DNA of 5,799 nucleotides. It comes from an uncultured Verrucomicrobiota bacterium. Lineage in GTDB: Bacteria; Verrucomicrobiota; Kiritimatiellia; RFP12; UBA3636. The stretch lies in contig CAMOEO010000202.1 of the NCBI GenBank assembly GCA_946612175.1, positions 1 to 5,799 of the forward strand. Reading direction: 5' to 3'. The notes beneath the pieces were generated by a model. That model searched no databases, had not been told where the DNA came from, and was given only the letters and a program-made list of their open reading frames with translations. Numbering within the stretch: the stretch's first letter is position 1; the number at the start of each line of letters is the position of its first letter. Shown here in pieces: positions 1 to 5,507 of the stretch. The translations under genes and the position numbers were made by a program.

Positions 1-120
1 GCGCAGGGCGCGGGCGCAGCTGACGGCGGCGGCGACGCCGGCGGGGCCGCCGCCAGCGACGACGACGTCGTAGGCGCCGGAGACCGGGGTTTCGAGAATT
101 TCGCGGAGGGAGTCGTTCAT
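1..120 (-). CDS. FAD-dependent oxidoreductase, N-terminal fragment (cut by window edge)
   Basis: Forty codons from an ATG (complement of 118-120) run off the left edge. Residues 17-36 contain the dinucleotide-binding start YDVVVAGGGPAGVAAAV, a GxGxxG-type Rossmann fingerprint at residues 23-28, preceded by a short polar N-terminus without a signal peptide. This pattern is typical of FAD-dependent oxidoreductases (FAD_oxidored / GG-reductase-like superfamily), where it binds the ADP part of FAD. The substrate cannot be told from this fragment. The gene is transcribed away from hisB, so the 146-base gap must hold its promoter or a shared one. No Shine-Dalgarno sequence lies before the ATG, but the start places the Rossmann strand at the usual distance from the N-terminus. 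It could also belong to another two-dinucleotide-binding flavoprotein; the FAD-binding assignment is firm, the subfamily is not. Confidence 0.8.
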   Translation of the reverse strand, partial: MNDSLREILETPVSGAYDVVVAGGGPAGVAAAVSCARALR

Positions 121-166
121 GTCGGGGCGTTCGGCGGGGGGACGGGAAGGGCGGCGGGATGCGCAA

Positions 167-196
167 CGCCGGGGCATTCTACGGAACGCCCCGGCG
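167..196. other. Strong hairpin with UACG tetraloop in divergent intergenic region
   Basis: CGCCGGGGC (167-175) is perfectly complementary to GCCCCGGCG (188-196). Inside it, after one A-C mismatch, TTC (177-179) pairs with GAA (184-186), leaving the loop TACG (180-183). As plus-strand RNA this gives a C(UACG)G closing loop, a member of the exceptionally stable UNCG tetraloop class. It is not followed by a U-run, so it is not a canonical intrinsic terminator. It lies between two divergent genes, so it could be part of a 5' leader on either strand, a DNA operator, or a dispersed palindromic repeat. The pairing is directly visible; the role is unknown. Confidence 0.6.
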
Positions 197-200
197 GAAC

Positions 201-219
201 GCAAGCCGATTTTGCTTGC
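201..219. repeat. Small inverted repeat upstream of hisB
   Basis: GCAAGC (201-206) and GCTTGC (214-219) form a perfect 6-bp inverted repeat around a 7-base AT-rich centre containing TTTT. It starts five bases after the larger hairpin. Also, CGGAACGC occurs twice as a direct repeat (182-189 and 195-202). This could be an operator next to the possible hisB promoter or simply the second stem of a leader structure. No regulator is identifiable. Confidence 0.35.
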
Positions 220-244
220 ATTGCCGCTGCGGTTCGGACAGAAT
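216..244 (+). promoter_or_regulatory. Possible hisB promoter (weak)
   Basis: TTGCAT (216-221) and CAGAAT (239-244) are separated by 17 bases and give partial sigma70-like -35 and -10 boxes (3/6 and 4/6 matches). They lie in the only AT-richer patch of the intergenic region. Transcription would begin near base 251, leaving a leader of about 16 bases that includes the ribosome binding site. Weak matches arise by chance, so this is a candidate only. Confidence 0.25.
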
Positions 245-253
245 ACGCCACCG

Positions 254-259
254 AAAGGA
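254..259 (+). promoter_or_regulatory. hisB ribosome binding site
   Basis: AAAGGA is followed by seven bases and the ATG at 267. It decides the hisB start: the open frame extends upstream to an ATG at 159, but that extension crosses the hairpin and does not resemble the family, while translation from 267 begins in the usual HisB way (MEHRIATVSRETRET). Confidence 0.65.
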
Positions 260-266
260 TTCCTCC

Positions 267-857
267 ATGGAGCACCGCATCGCCACGGTCTCGCGCGAGA
301 CGCGCGAAACGAACATCGAACTGACCCTCGACCTCGACGGCGCGGGCGTCGCCCGCGTCGACACGGGCGTCGGCTTCCTCGACCACATGCTGGAGCTCTT
401 CGCCAAGCACTCGCTCTGCGACCTCTCGGTCTCGTGCCGCGGCGACGTCCGCGTCGACTACCACCACACGGTGGAGGACATCGGGCTCGCGTTCGGCACG
501 GCGCTCGACCGGGCGCTGGGCGACCGCCGCGGCATCCGGCGCTACGGGTTCTTCCTGCTGCCGATGGACGAGTCGCTCTGCGAGTGCGCGCTCGACTTCG
601 GCGGGCGGCCGTTCCTCGTCTACGCGACGGAGTGCACCTCGACCTTCTGCCGCGACTTCGACACGCGGCTGCTGGAGGAGTTCTTCCGCGCGGTCTCCGT
701 CAACGCGCGCATGAACCTCCACCTCCGCCATCGCGGCGGCAACGAGCCGCACCACGCGGCGGAGAGCATGTTCAAGGCCTTCGCCCGCTCGGTCCGCGCC
801 GCCGTCGAGCGCGATCCGCGCGAGACGGGCGTCCCCTCCTCCAAGGGGACGATCTGA
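267..857 (+). CDS. hisB: Imidazoleglycerol-phosphate dehydratase (HisB, monofunctional)
   Basis: The 196-residue product dehydrates imidazole glycerol phosphate to imidazole acetol phosphate in cytosolic histidine biosynthesis. It has the usual length for the single-domain enzyme, with no fused histidinol-phosphatase. Visible family marks in order are GFLDHML (36-42), the first metal-binding signature DYHHTVEDIG (64-73), ALGDRRGIRRYG (83-94), MDESL (100-104), the second signature region with HH at 162-163, E166 and K170 (PHHAAESMFKAFAR), and the C-terminal VPSSKGTI that mirrors the common PSTKG ending. The paired histidines and glutamates bind the two catalytic Mn ions in this family. In the second signature the position before xHH is Glu160 instead of the usual Asp/Asn/His. 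It is the first gene of a probable three-gene operon, with 36 bases to the next start. No other his gene is in the window. Confidence 0.97.
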   Translation: MEHRIATVSRETRETNIELTLDLDGAGVARVDTGVGFLDHMLELFAKHSLCDLSVSCRGDVRVDYHHTVEDIGLAFGTALDRALGDRRGIRRYGFFLLPMDESLCECALDFGGRPFLVYATECTSTFCRDFDTRLLEEFFRAVSVNARMNLHLRHRGGNEPHHAAESMFKAFARSVRAAVERDPRETGVPSSKGTI

Positions 858-893
858 CGCCCCGGCCCTCCCGTTCGCGCGTCCGCCGCATCG

Positions 894-2129
894 ATGGCCT
901 CCATGACGACACGAAACGAACAACGGCTGCTCCATGCCGGCGGACGGATGAACGCCCGGGTGTACCGCGTCGAGGAGGCGGACGGCGGAGCGTACGTCGA
1001 GAAGGACTTTTCCGGATGTCCGTGGATCGTCCGCCAGACGCTCGGGCGGTTCCTCGTCTGGCGCGAGTGCTGGATCCTGCGCCGCCTCGGCGCTACCGGC
1101 CTCGTTCCGGGCGGGGTGCGGCGGCTTTCGCCGTTCGCCCTGCGGGAGGCGTTCGTGGCGGGGTTCGCGCTGCGCGACTCCGACACGGGCGTCTACGCGT
1201 CCAACGTGTTCGATCCGTCGAAGGTGTTCGGCGTTCCGGCGGAGATGCTCCGCGAACCGGTGCCGGCCGCGTTCTTCGACGCGCTCGAGAAGGGGGTCCG
1301 CGCGGTGCACGCGGCGGGGTTCGTGCACCTCGACCTGCACAACTCCCGCAACGTCATGGTCTCCCCCGGGTGGCGGCCGGTGCTGATCGACTGGCAGTCG
1401 GCGCTGCCCACCCGGTGGATGCCCGGTCCGCTCCGGCGCGCGCTGGAGCGCATCGACCTTGCGGGCATCTACAAGTTCCGCGACAAGTTCCGCCCCGGCG
1501 ACCTGTCTCCGGAGCAGAGGCGCTTCCTGCACCGCCGCCGGATGATCCGGCGGTTCCTCTGGGTTCCCCGCATCCACTTCGTCCCGAAGGGCGGCGCGCC
1601 CGCGCCGCGCGCACCCGCGGTCGAGGCCGGGGTGTCGCTCGGGAGCAACCTCGGCGACCGCGCGGAGAACCTGCTGCGGGCGGTGCGGATGCTGGCGGAG
1701 ACGCCCGGCGTGCGGCTGCTCGCGCGCTCGTCGCTCTACGAGACGGAGCCCGTCGACGTGCCGCCGGAGTTCGCCGGGCTGAACTATCTCAACGCCGCGG
1801 CGGTGTTCGAGGTCTCCCTTCCGCTCGCCGCGTGGAGCGACCGCTGCCACGCGGTCGAGGCGGCGCTCGGCCGCGTCCGCACCGGCTACCACCATCCCCG
1901 CACGATCGACGTCGACCTGCTCTGGTTCGGCGACGCCGTCCGCGACGAGCCGCACCTGCATCTTCCGCATCCCCAGATCGCCTCGCGCCGCTTCGTGTGC
2001 GAGCCCCTCGCCGAACTCCGGCCGGACCTTCGCCTCCCCGGGCTGCCCGGCTCCGTCGCCGACCTTCTCGCCGCCCTGCCGCCGCGCCCCGGCGTCCGAC
2101 GGATCGAAGAGGCGCAGACCTCCCCATGA
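894..2129 (+). CDS. folK: Fusion protein: RIO/WaaP-like kinase domain + HPPK (FolK) domain
   Basis: The uninterrupted 411-residue frame joins two unrelated domains. Residues ~20-228 look like a small-molecule/LPS-type kinase of the RIO-WaaP-KdkA group: putative ATP lysine K37 (YVEKDFSG), helix-C glutamate E58 (WRECWILRRL), catalytic loop HLDLHNSRNVMV (145-156, D147), metal-binding D166 in LIDWQSA, then a basic tail. Residues ~245-400 are 6-hydroxymethyl-7,8-dihydropterin pyrophosphokinase, which makes the pterin diphosphate for folate synthesis: SLGSNLGDR (248-256), SSLYETEPVD (279-288), GRVR (326-329), PRTIDVDLL (335-343, with Mg ligands D339 and D341) and LPHP plus R365/R366 (357-366). The linker (229-245) is Pro/Ala-rich. 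The HPPK part alone has normal family length (~165). The start is uncertain (894, 903 or 948): none has a clear ribosome site, and the kinase homology begins after Met19 (948). Its stop overlaps the next ATG. HPPK activity is well supported; the kinase substrate is unknown. Confidence 0.9.
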   Translation: MASMTTRNEQRLLHAGGRMNARVYRVEEADGGAYVEKDFSGCPWIVRQTLGRFLVWRECWILRRLGATGLVPGGVRRLSPFALREAFVAGFALRDSDTGVYASNVFDPSKVFGVPAEMLREPVPAAFFDALEKGVRAVHAAGFVHLDLHNSRNVMVSPGWRPVLIDWQSALPTRWMPGPLRRALERIDLAGIYKFRDKFRPGDLSPEQRRFLHRRRMIRRFLWVPRIHFVPKGGAPAPRAPAVEAGVSLGSNLGDRAENLLRAVRMLAETPGVRLLARSSLYETEPVDVPPEFAGLNYLNAAAVFEVSLPLAAWSDRCHAVEAALGRVRTGYHHPRTIDVDLLWFGDAVRDEPHLHLPHPQIASRRFVCEPLAELRPDLRLPGLPGSVADLLAALPPRPGVRRIEEAQTSP

Positions 2130-3502
2130 ACGATCCCTTCTTCCCCCTCTCGTCCGCCCATCTCGCCGCCGATCCGGAGCTTGCCGCGTGCCGGGCGGCG
2201 CTGGATGTGCGCGTCGCGGGCGACGCGGGCTACGCGAACCCCGACGGCAACCCGGTCGACGCGCCGCCGGGGACGCTCGTCGCGGAGCTGACGCTCTCGC
2301 CCGCGCCCGGGTCGGAGATCCGCGTCGAGGTCGCGCTGCCGCCTCCGGAACGCTGGTGCGGCCGGCTCGTCGGCATCGGCAACGGCGGTGGGGGAGGGTG
2401 GCTGCCCTCGAAGGAGCTCGGCGCGCACCTGCGCCACGGCCGCGCGACGACGACGACCGACCTCGGGACGAAGCGAGACCCGGCCCGCGCCGGCATCGGC
2501 AATCCCGAGGTGTGGAGGGACTTCGGCCACCGCGCGACGCACCTGGCGATGGTCGCGGGCCGCACGCTGGCGGCCGCCGCCTACGGGCGCGCGCCGCGCT
2601 TCGTCTACTTCCTCGGCGGCTCGACCGGCGGGCAGCAGGGGATGTCGCTCGCGCAGCGCCACCCTGCGGACTGCGACGCAATCCTCTCCGCCGTCCCGGC
2701 GCACGCGCGGACGGCGCTCCACGCCTACTTCGTCTGGAACTGGCAGGCGCTGCACCGCCCCGACGGCTCGATGCTCTTCACGGACGTGCAGGAGCGCGCC
2801 TGGCGGGAGGCGGCGCTCGCCGCGTTCGCGCCGGGCGAGCGCCTGGAGCGCGCCCGCGGGCGGTTCGCCTCGGACCCGCGCTGGACGCCGGCGCTGCTCG
2901 AGGACGCGCTGCGCCGCGCGGCGCGGCTGGAACCCTCGCTCTCGCCCGCGCACCTCGAGGCGCTGCGGCGGATCGTCGAGGGACCCCGCCACGCCGTCAC
3001 GGGCCGGCGCATCCACGGCGGGATCCCGCCGGGCGGGCCGTTCGCGCCCGCGACGGGGAACCTCTGGATCTTCCACTGGGTCTTCGGCGCGGACTTCGAT
3101 CCGTGGCGCTTCGACTTCGGCGCGGACTTCGACCGCTACGAGGCCGCGCTCGCCCCGGACCTCGACGCGGAGAGCGCCGACCTCGACGCCTTCCGCGCGC
3201 GCGGCGGCAGGTTGCTCGTCTACTCCGGCACGTCGGATTCCTGCGTTCCGTGGCACGCGACCGCCGCGTGGTACGGGCGCGTCGCCGAACGCTACGGGCT
3301 CGAGGGGGCGCGCGCGTTCTGCCGCTACTACCTGCTGCCGGGGCGCGAACATTCGGGCGGCCCGGGCGTGCAGACGATCCGCGACGAATTCACCCTTCTT
3401 TCGCGCTGGCGCGAAAAGGGCATTGAACCGGAGCCCGTCGGCCACGGCATGACGCCGCCGGCGTTCGACCTTCCGCTCGCGCCCTTCGACCCGCGCGCCT
3501 GA
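2126..3502 (+). CDS. Tannase/feruloyl esterase-family alpha/beta hydrolase (divergent, Cys-less active site)
   Basis: The 458-residue protein fits the tannase/feruloyl esterase family, serine esterases acting on phenolic esters such as gallates and ferulates. Family landmarks are RWCGRLVGIGNGGGGG (76-91), TTTTDLGT (108-115), DFGHRATHLAMVAGR (132-146), nucleophile S166 in GGSTGGQQG (164-172), PADCDAILSAVPAHART (180-196), catalytic Asp D371 in YSGTSDSCVP (366-375) and His H409 in LPGREHSGG (404-412). Characterised members carry a Cys beside the Ser and a Cys beside the His, joined by a disulfide (CS-D-HC). Here both are replaced, by Gly165 and Ser410. The usual CDxxDGxxDG calcium loop is also not visible between residues 216 and 275, where a shorter charged helical stretch stands instead. 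No signal peptide is seen, so a cytoplasmic enzyme is likely. The start overlaps the upstream stop (ATGA), with a distant AAGAGG at 2107-2112. The family is confident; the substrate is not. Confidence 0.85.
   Translation: MNDPFFPLSSAHLAADPELAACRAALDVRVAGDAGYANPDGNPVDAPPGTLVAELTLSPAPGSEIRVEVALPPPERWCGRLVGIGNGGGGGWLPSKELGAHLRHGRATTTTDLGTKRDPARAGIGNPEVWRDFGHRATHLAMVAGRTLAAAAYGRAPRFVYFLGGSTGGQQGMSLAQRHPADCDAILSAVPAHARTALHAYFVWNWQALHRPDGSMLFTDVQERAWREAALAAFAPGERLERARGRFASDPRWTPALLEDALRRAARLEPSLSPAHLEALRRIVEGPRHAVTGRRIHGGIPPGGPFAPATGNLWIFHWVFGADFDPWRFDFGADFDRYEAALAPDLDAESADLDAFRARGGRLLVYSGTSDSCVPWHATAAWYGRVAERYGLEGARAFCRYYLLPGREHSGGPGVQTIRDEFTLLSRWREKGIEPEPVGHGMTPPAFDLPLAPFDPRA
3083..3132 (+). repeat. 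17-base direct repeat inside the esterase gene
   Basis: TTCGGCGCGGACTTCGA occurs at 3083-3099 and again at 3116-3132, encoding FGADFD twice (residues 320-325 and 331-336) 33 bases apart in the same frame. It lies in the Asp/aromatic-rich stretch before the catalytic Asp strand. It may be a small in-frame duplication or chance similarity in biased codons. Confidence 0.6.
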
Positions 3503-3540
3503 CCGCGCGGTCTCGCGCGTCGGGAATGCCCGCGGCCCGG

Positions 3541-3569
3541 TTGCGGACGGGGGCGCGGTGTGGTAGACT
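3541..3569 (+). promoter_or_regulatory. Predicted promoter for the riboswitch-cytX transcript (extended -10)
   Basis: TTGCGG (3541-3546) and TAGACT (3564-3569) are separated by exactly 17 bases. The -10 box is preceded by TGG (3561-3563), giving the extended -10 motif TGnTAnnnT. Transcription would begin near 3575-3577, immediately before the TPP aptamer, which is where a riboswitch leader should begin. The 38 bases between the esterase stop and this promoter show only short GC palindromes. The location relative to the aptamer is the main support. Confidence 0.55.
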
Positions 3570-3577
3570 TCGCGCCA

Positions 3578-3672
3578 TCCAAAGGGGAGTCCGCGCAGTG
3601 CGGGCTGAGAGGGGGCCGCGTCGGCCCCGACCCTTCGAACCTGATCCGGGTCATGCCGGCGTAGGAACAAGG
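3578..3672 (+). promoter_or_regulatory. TPP riboswitch (THI element)
   Basis: All conserved aptamer parts are present in order: GGGGAG (3584-3589); a helix of GTCCGC (3589-3594) with GCGGGC (3600-3605); the pyrimidine-sensing CTGAGA (3605-3610); a variable hairpin of GGGGCC with GGCCCC (about 3612-3628); CCCTTCGAACCTGATC (3631-3646); and the pyrophosphate-side CCGGGTCATGCCGGCG (3646-3661) followed by TAGGAAC. It binds thiamine pyrophosphate and represses the downstream gene. The best-spaced Shine-Dalgarno for cytX, AGGA at 3663-3666, is eight bases before the ATG and forms part of the aptamer's 3' end. No terminator hairpin or U-run follows, so translational control is expected. The closing P1 helix is weak in the usual register; CATCC (3576-3580) might instead pair with GG and ATG at 3671-3677. 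Confidence 0.95.
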
Positions 3673-3674
3673 AA

Positions 3675-5030
3675 ATGAACGAAGAGAACAAGGGGATGTC
3701 CGCCCTCGGCTGCGGACTCGTGTGGTTCGGTGCGGCGGTCTCGATCGCCGAGATCGAGGCAGGGCGCTCGCTTGCGCCGGCGGGCTTCGGCGGCGACTTC
3801 CGGACCGTTGCCGGCGCAATCCTGCTCGGGCACCTCGTCGGCGGCGCGCTGCTGTTCCTCGCCGCGCTGCTGGGCGCGCGGATGCGCTGCAGCGCGATGG
3901 ACTGCGTGAAGGTCCCGTTCGGCCGGTTCGGCGGCGGGTTCTTCGCGCTGCTCAACCTGCTGCAGCTCGTCGGCTGGACGGCCGTGATGGTCGCGCAGGG
4001 CGCGGGCGCGGCGGGGGAACTCTTCGGCGGACGCGTTCCGTTTGCCGTCGTCTGCGCCGGCATCGGCGCGCTCGTGGCGGTCTGGATCTACATCGGCCTG
4101 CGCGGCGTCGGCAAGATCAATTCCGTCGCCATGTTCCTGCTCTTCGCGCTCACGGTCGTGCTGACGTTCGTCATCCTGGGCGACATCGGCGCAAAGGGGC
4201 GCAGCGGCCTGCCCGGAAACCCAATCAAACCAATGGAGGGGCCCGTCTTCTGGTTCGTCTTCGAGATGTCGGCCGCGATGCCGCTTTCGTGGCTGCCGCT
4301 CGCGGCGGACTACACGAAGGACGCGCGGCGGCCCGTTGCCGCATGCGCGGTCGCGGCGGGCGTCTATTCGCTCGTCTCATGCTGGATGTACGGCGTGGGG
4401 CTGGCGTCCGCGGCACTCTCGGGCGGGCGATCGATCGCCGGCGCGATGGTCGCCGCCGGACTCGGCACGGCGGCGCTGCTGGTCATCGTCTTCTCGACCG
4501 TGACGACGACGTTCCTCGACGCCTACTCGGCGGGCGAGAGCGCGAAGAGCATCTGGTCGCGCATCCCCGCGAAGCCGTTCGGCGTGGCGGTGTGCGCGCT
4601 CGGGACGCTCCTCGCGGCACGCGGGGCGATGGACCGCTACCTCGACTTCCTGTATCTCATCGCTTCGGTCTTCGCGCCGATGGCGGCGGTGCTGCTCGTG
4701 GACGGCTTCCTCGCGCGGCGAAGCCAGAGCTCCTCGGCCTCCGCGGACTCTGCGTGCAATCCCTCCGCGGACTCTGCGGACTCTGCGTGTAATTCCTCTG
4801 TAAACTCCGCGTGGAACCTCGCCGCGTGGGCGGCGGGCTTCGCCGCGTACCACGCGTGCCTCGGCGGGGATTCGCCGCTGGCTGCGGCGTGGCCGGGCGC
4901 GTTCGGCTTTCTCGGCGGGTGGAGCTCGCCCGCGGGGGCCACGATCCCCGCGATGGCGGCAGCGGCGCTGCTCGCGCTGCCGAAGGCCGTCGCAAGGGGC
5001 GCGCGAAACCCGCGCCCGCCCGCTCCCTAG
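3675..5030 (+). CDS. cytX: CytX-type hydroxymethylpyrimidine transporter (NCS1 family)
   Basis: The 451-residue membrane protein has about twelve hydrophobic segments (roughly from residues 9, 43, 85, 120, 148, 189, 220, 253, 301, 323, 382 and 403). It matches the CytX branch of the nucleobase:cation symporter-1 family, which is predicted to import the thiamine pyrimidine HMP. The hallmark first segment is VWFGAAVSIAEIEAG (16-30), followed by LAPAGFGGDF (33-42), a central FWFVFEMSAAMPLSWLPLAADY (split across 192-213) and a late FSTVTTTFLDAYSAG (273-287). The TPP riboswitch directly upstream is the strongest functional support: such genes are repressed when TPP is abundant. The start at 3675 is set by AGGA at 3663-3666; Met8 (3696) is an alternative. 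A Ser/Ala/Asp-rich repeat insertion occupies residues ~350-381 between the last segments. The stop shares CTAG with the convergent gene. The transport direction and substrate are inferred from family and riboswitch. Confidence 0.93.
   Translation: MNEENKGMSALGCGLVWFGAAVSIAEIEAGRSLAPAGFGGDFRTVAGAILLGHLVGGALLFLAALLGARMRCSAMDCVKVPFGRFGGGFFALLNLLQLVGWTAVMVAQGAGAAGELFGGRVPFAVVCAGIGALVAVWIYIGLRGVGKINSVAMFLLFALTVVLTFVILGDIGAKGRSGLPGNPIKPMEGPVFWFVFEMSAAMPLSWLPLAADYTKDARRPVAACAVAAGVYSLVSCWMYGVGLASAALSGGRSIAGAMVAAGLGTAALLVIVFSTVTTTFLDAYSAGESAKSIWSRIPAKPFGVAVCALGTLLAARGAMDRYLDFLYLIASVFAPMAAVLLVDGFLARRSQSSSASADSACNPSADSADSACNSSVNSAWNLAAWAAGFAAYHACLGGDSPLAAAWPGAFGFLGGWSSPAGATIPAMAAAALLALPKAVARGARNPRPPAP
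4731..4816 (+). repeat. Degenerate tandem repeat inserted in cytX
   Basis: The unit CCTCCGCGGACTCTGCG with a TGCAAT/TGTAAT tail occurs at 4738-4760 and 4762-4793; the second copy has an extra 9-base GACTCTGCG expansion. A decayed copy follows (CCTCTGTAAACTCCGCGTGG, 4795-4814). GGACTCTGCG appears three times (4745, 4769 and 4778). All length changes are multiples of three, so the cytX frame is kept and codes for repeated S-A-D-S-A-C-N. On the opposite strand it reads as repeated HAESAE. This composition (TCTGCG, AAT and TAAA words) differs from the flanking codons. It resembles 'CTCTGCG'-type dispersed repeats I recall from intergenic regions of some environmental bacteria; this comparison is from memory. 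Confidence 0.75.
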
Positions 5031-5494
5031 TCGAGGCGGACGCCGCAGACGAGCGGCTGGCGGTAGGTCCAGAGCGCGTCGTTGACGCGGTCCGGGTCGG
5101 CCGGGGCGTTCTCGAAGAAGTAGCGGCAGATCAGGTCGAAGACCGAGGCGGGGGAGAGCGCGAAGCCGGCGCTGCGGAGGAGCTTCTCGGCGTCGCGCAG
5201 GCCGAGGCCGAGCGCGAAGGCGAGCGAGACGACGGTGATCTTGTCGGGCCGGTACTCGGGGTCGTTGCGGATCTTGCTGTAGTGGCGGCGGTCGATCCCG
5301 GCGGCGGCGTAGACCTCCGAGTCGATGCGGCCGCTCCCGCGGATCAGGGCGAGGAGGGCGTCGCGGAACGGGACGCGGCGCGCGGCGGCGAGCTGCGCGG
5401 TCAGCTCGGGGGGCGGCTCGCCGCCGCTCGCGAGGGCCGCGGCGAGGTAGTCGTCGAGGTCGCGCTTGAGGTCGGGCGGGAGGCGGACGGGCAT
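5027..5494 (-). CDS. Small helix-turn-helix-like protein of unknown role ('SKIR' domain)
   Basis: This is a 155-residue soluble, mostly helical protein with no signal peptide or membrane segment. Residues ~43-150 match a pattern I recognise as a conserved XRE-like C-terminal domain: FRDALLALI (43-51), IDSEVYAAAGIDRRHYSKIR (57-76), YRPDKITVVSLAFAL (81-95), DAEKLLRSAGFALS (101-114), VFDLICRYFFEN (118-129) and VNDALWTY (137-144). From memory, this domain often follows other modules, including macro (ADP-ribose-binding) domains, and is usually annotated as hypothetical. Here it stands almost alone with a 42-residue helical leader. DNA binding is a guess from the helical pattern; no reaction is assigned. 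It begins 13 bases after the HNH gene stop, so the two are probably co-transcribed. No Shine-Dalgarno precedes the ATG. Its stop codon overlaps that of cytX. Confidence 0.8.
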   Translation of the reverse strand: MPVRLPPDLKRDLDDYLAAALASGGEPPPELTAQLAAARRVPFRDALLALIRGSGRIDSEVYAAAGIDRRHYSKIRNDPEYRPDKITVVSLAFALGLGLRDAEKLLRSAGFALSPASVFDLICRYFFENAPADPDRVNDALWTYRQPLVCGVRLD

Positions 5495-5507
5495 GGAGCG
5501 GGCGGGG

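Noticed and set aside
159..266. Alternative hisB start at 159
   Set aside because: The 36 extra residues are not HisB-like and cross the strong hairpin; the AAAGGA site supports 267.
1620..1640. Separate folK start at an in-frame GTG in GGGGTGTCGCTCGGG
   Set aside because: It would cut into the first beta strand of HPPK, has no ribosome site and there is no upstream stop, so a fused product is the simpler reading.
119..2125. Upstream extension of the esterase frame to an ATG at 119
   Set aside because: The added 669 codons overlap hisB and the fusion gene in another frame and are low-complexity Arg/Pro/Ala. The esterase starts at 2126 in an ATGA overlap.
117..2681. An 854-codon open frame on the minus strand across hisB, the fusion gene and part of the esterase
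   Set aside because: It is antisense to three genes with clear family motifs. Its translation is Arg/Ala/Pro-rich with no recognisable domain, as expected for a frame kept open by high-GC codon bias.
3502..3532. Possible terminator after the esterase: ACCGCGCGGT (3502-3511) and CGGGAATGCCCG (3521-3532)
   Set aside because: Stems are only 4-5 bp and no T-run follows. Short palindromes are frequent at this GC content.
1886..4063. A 725-codon minus-strand frame spanning the esterase, riboswitch and cytX start
   Set aside because: It runs antisense through a conserved riboswitch and two recognisable genes and has biased composition with no motifs.
4637..4995. Minus-strand frames containing HAESAESAE repeats
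   Set aside because: The sense strand encodes the end of the CytX transporter; the repeated peptide is only the complement of the DNA repeat.
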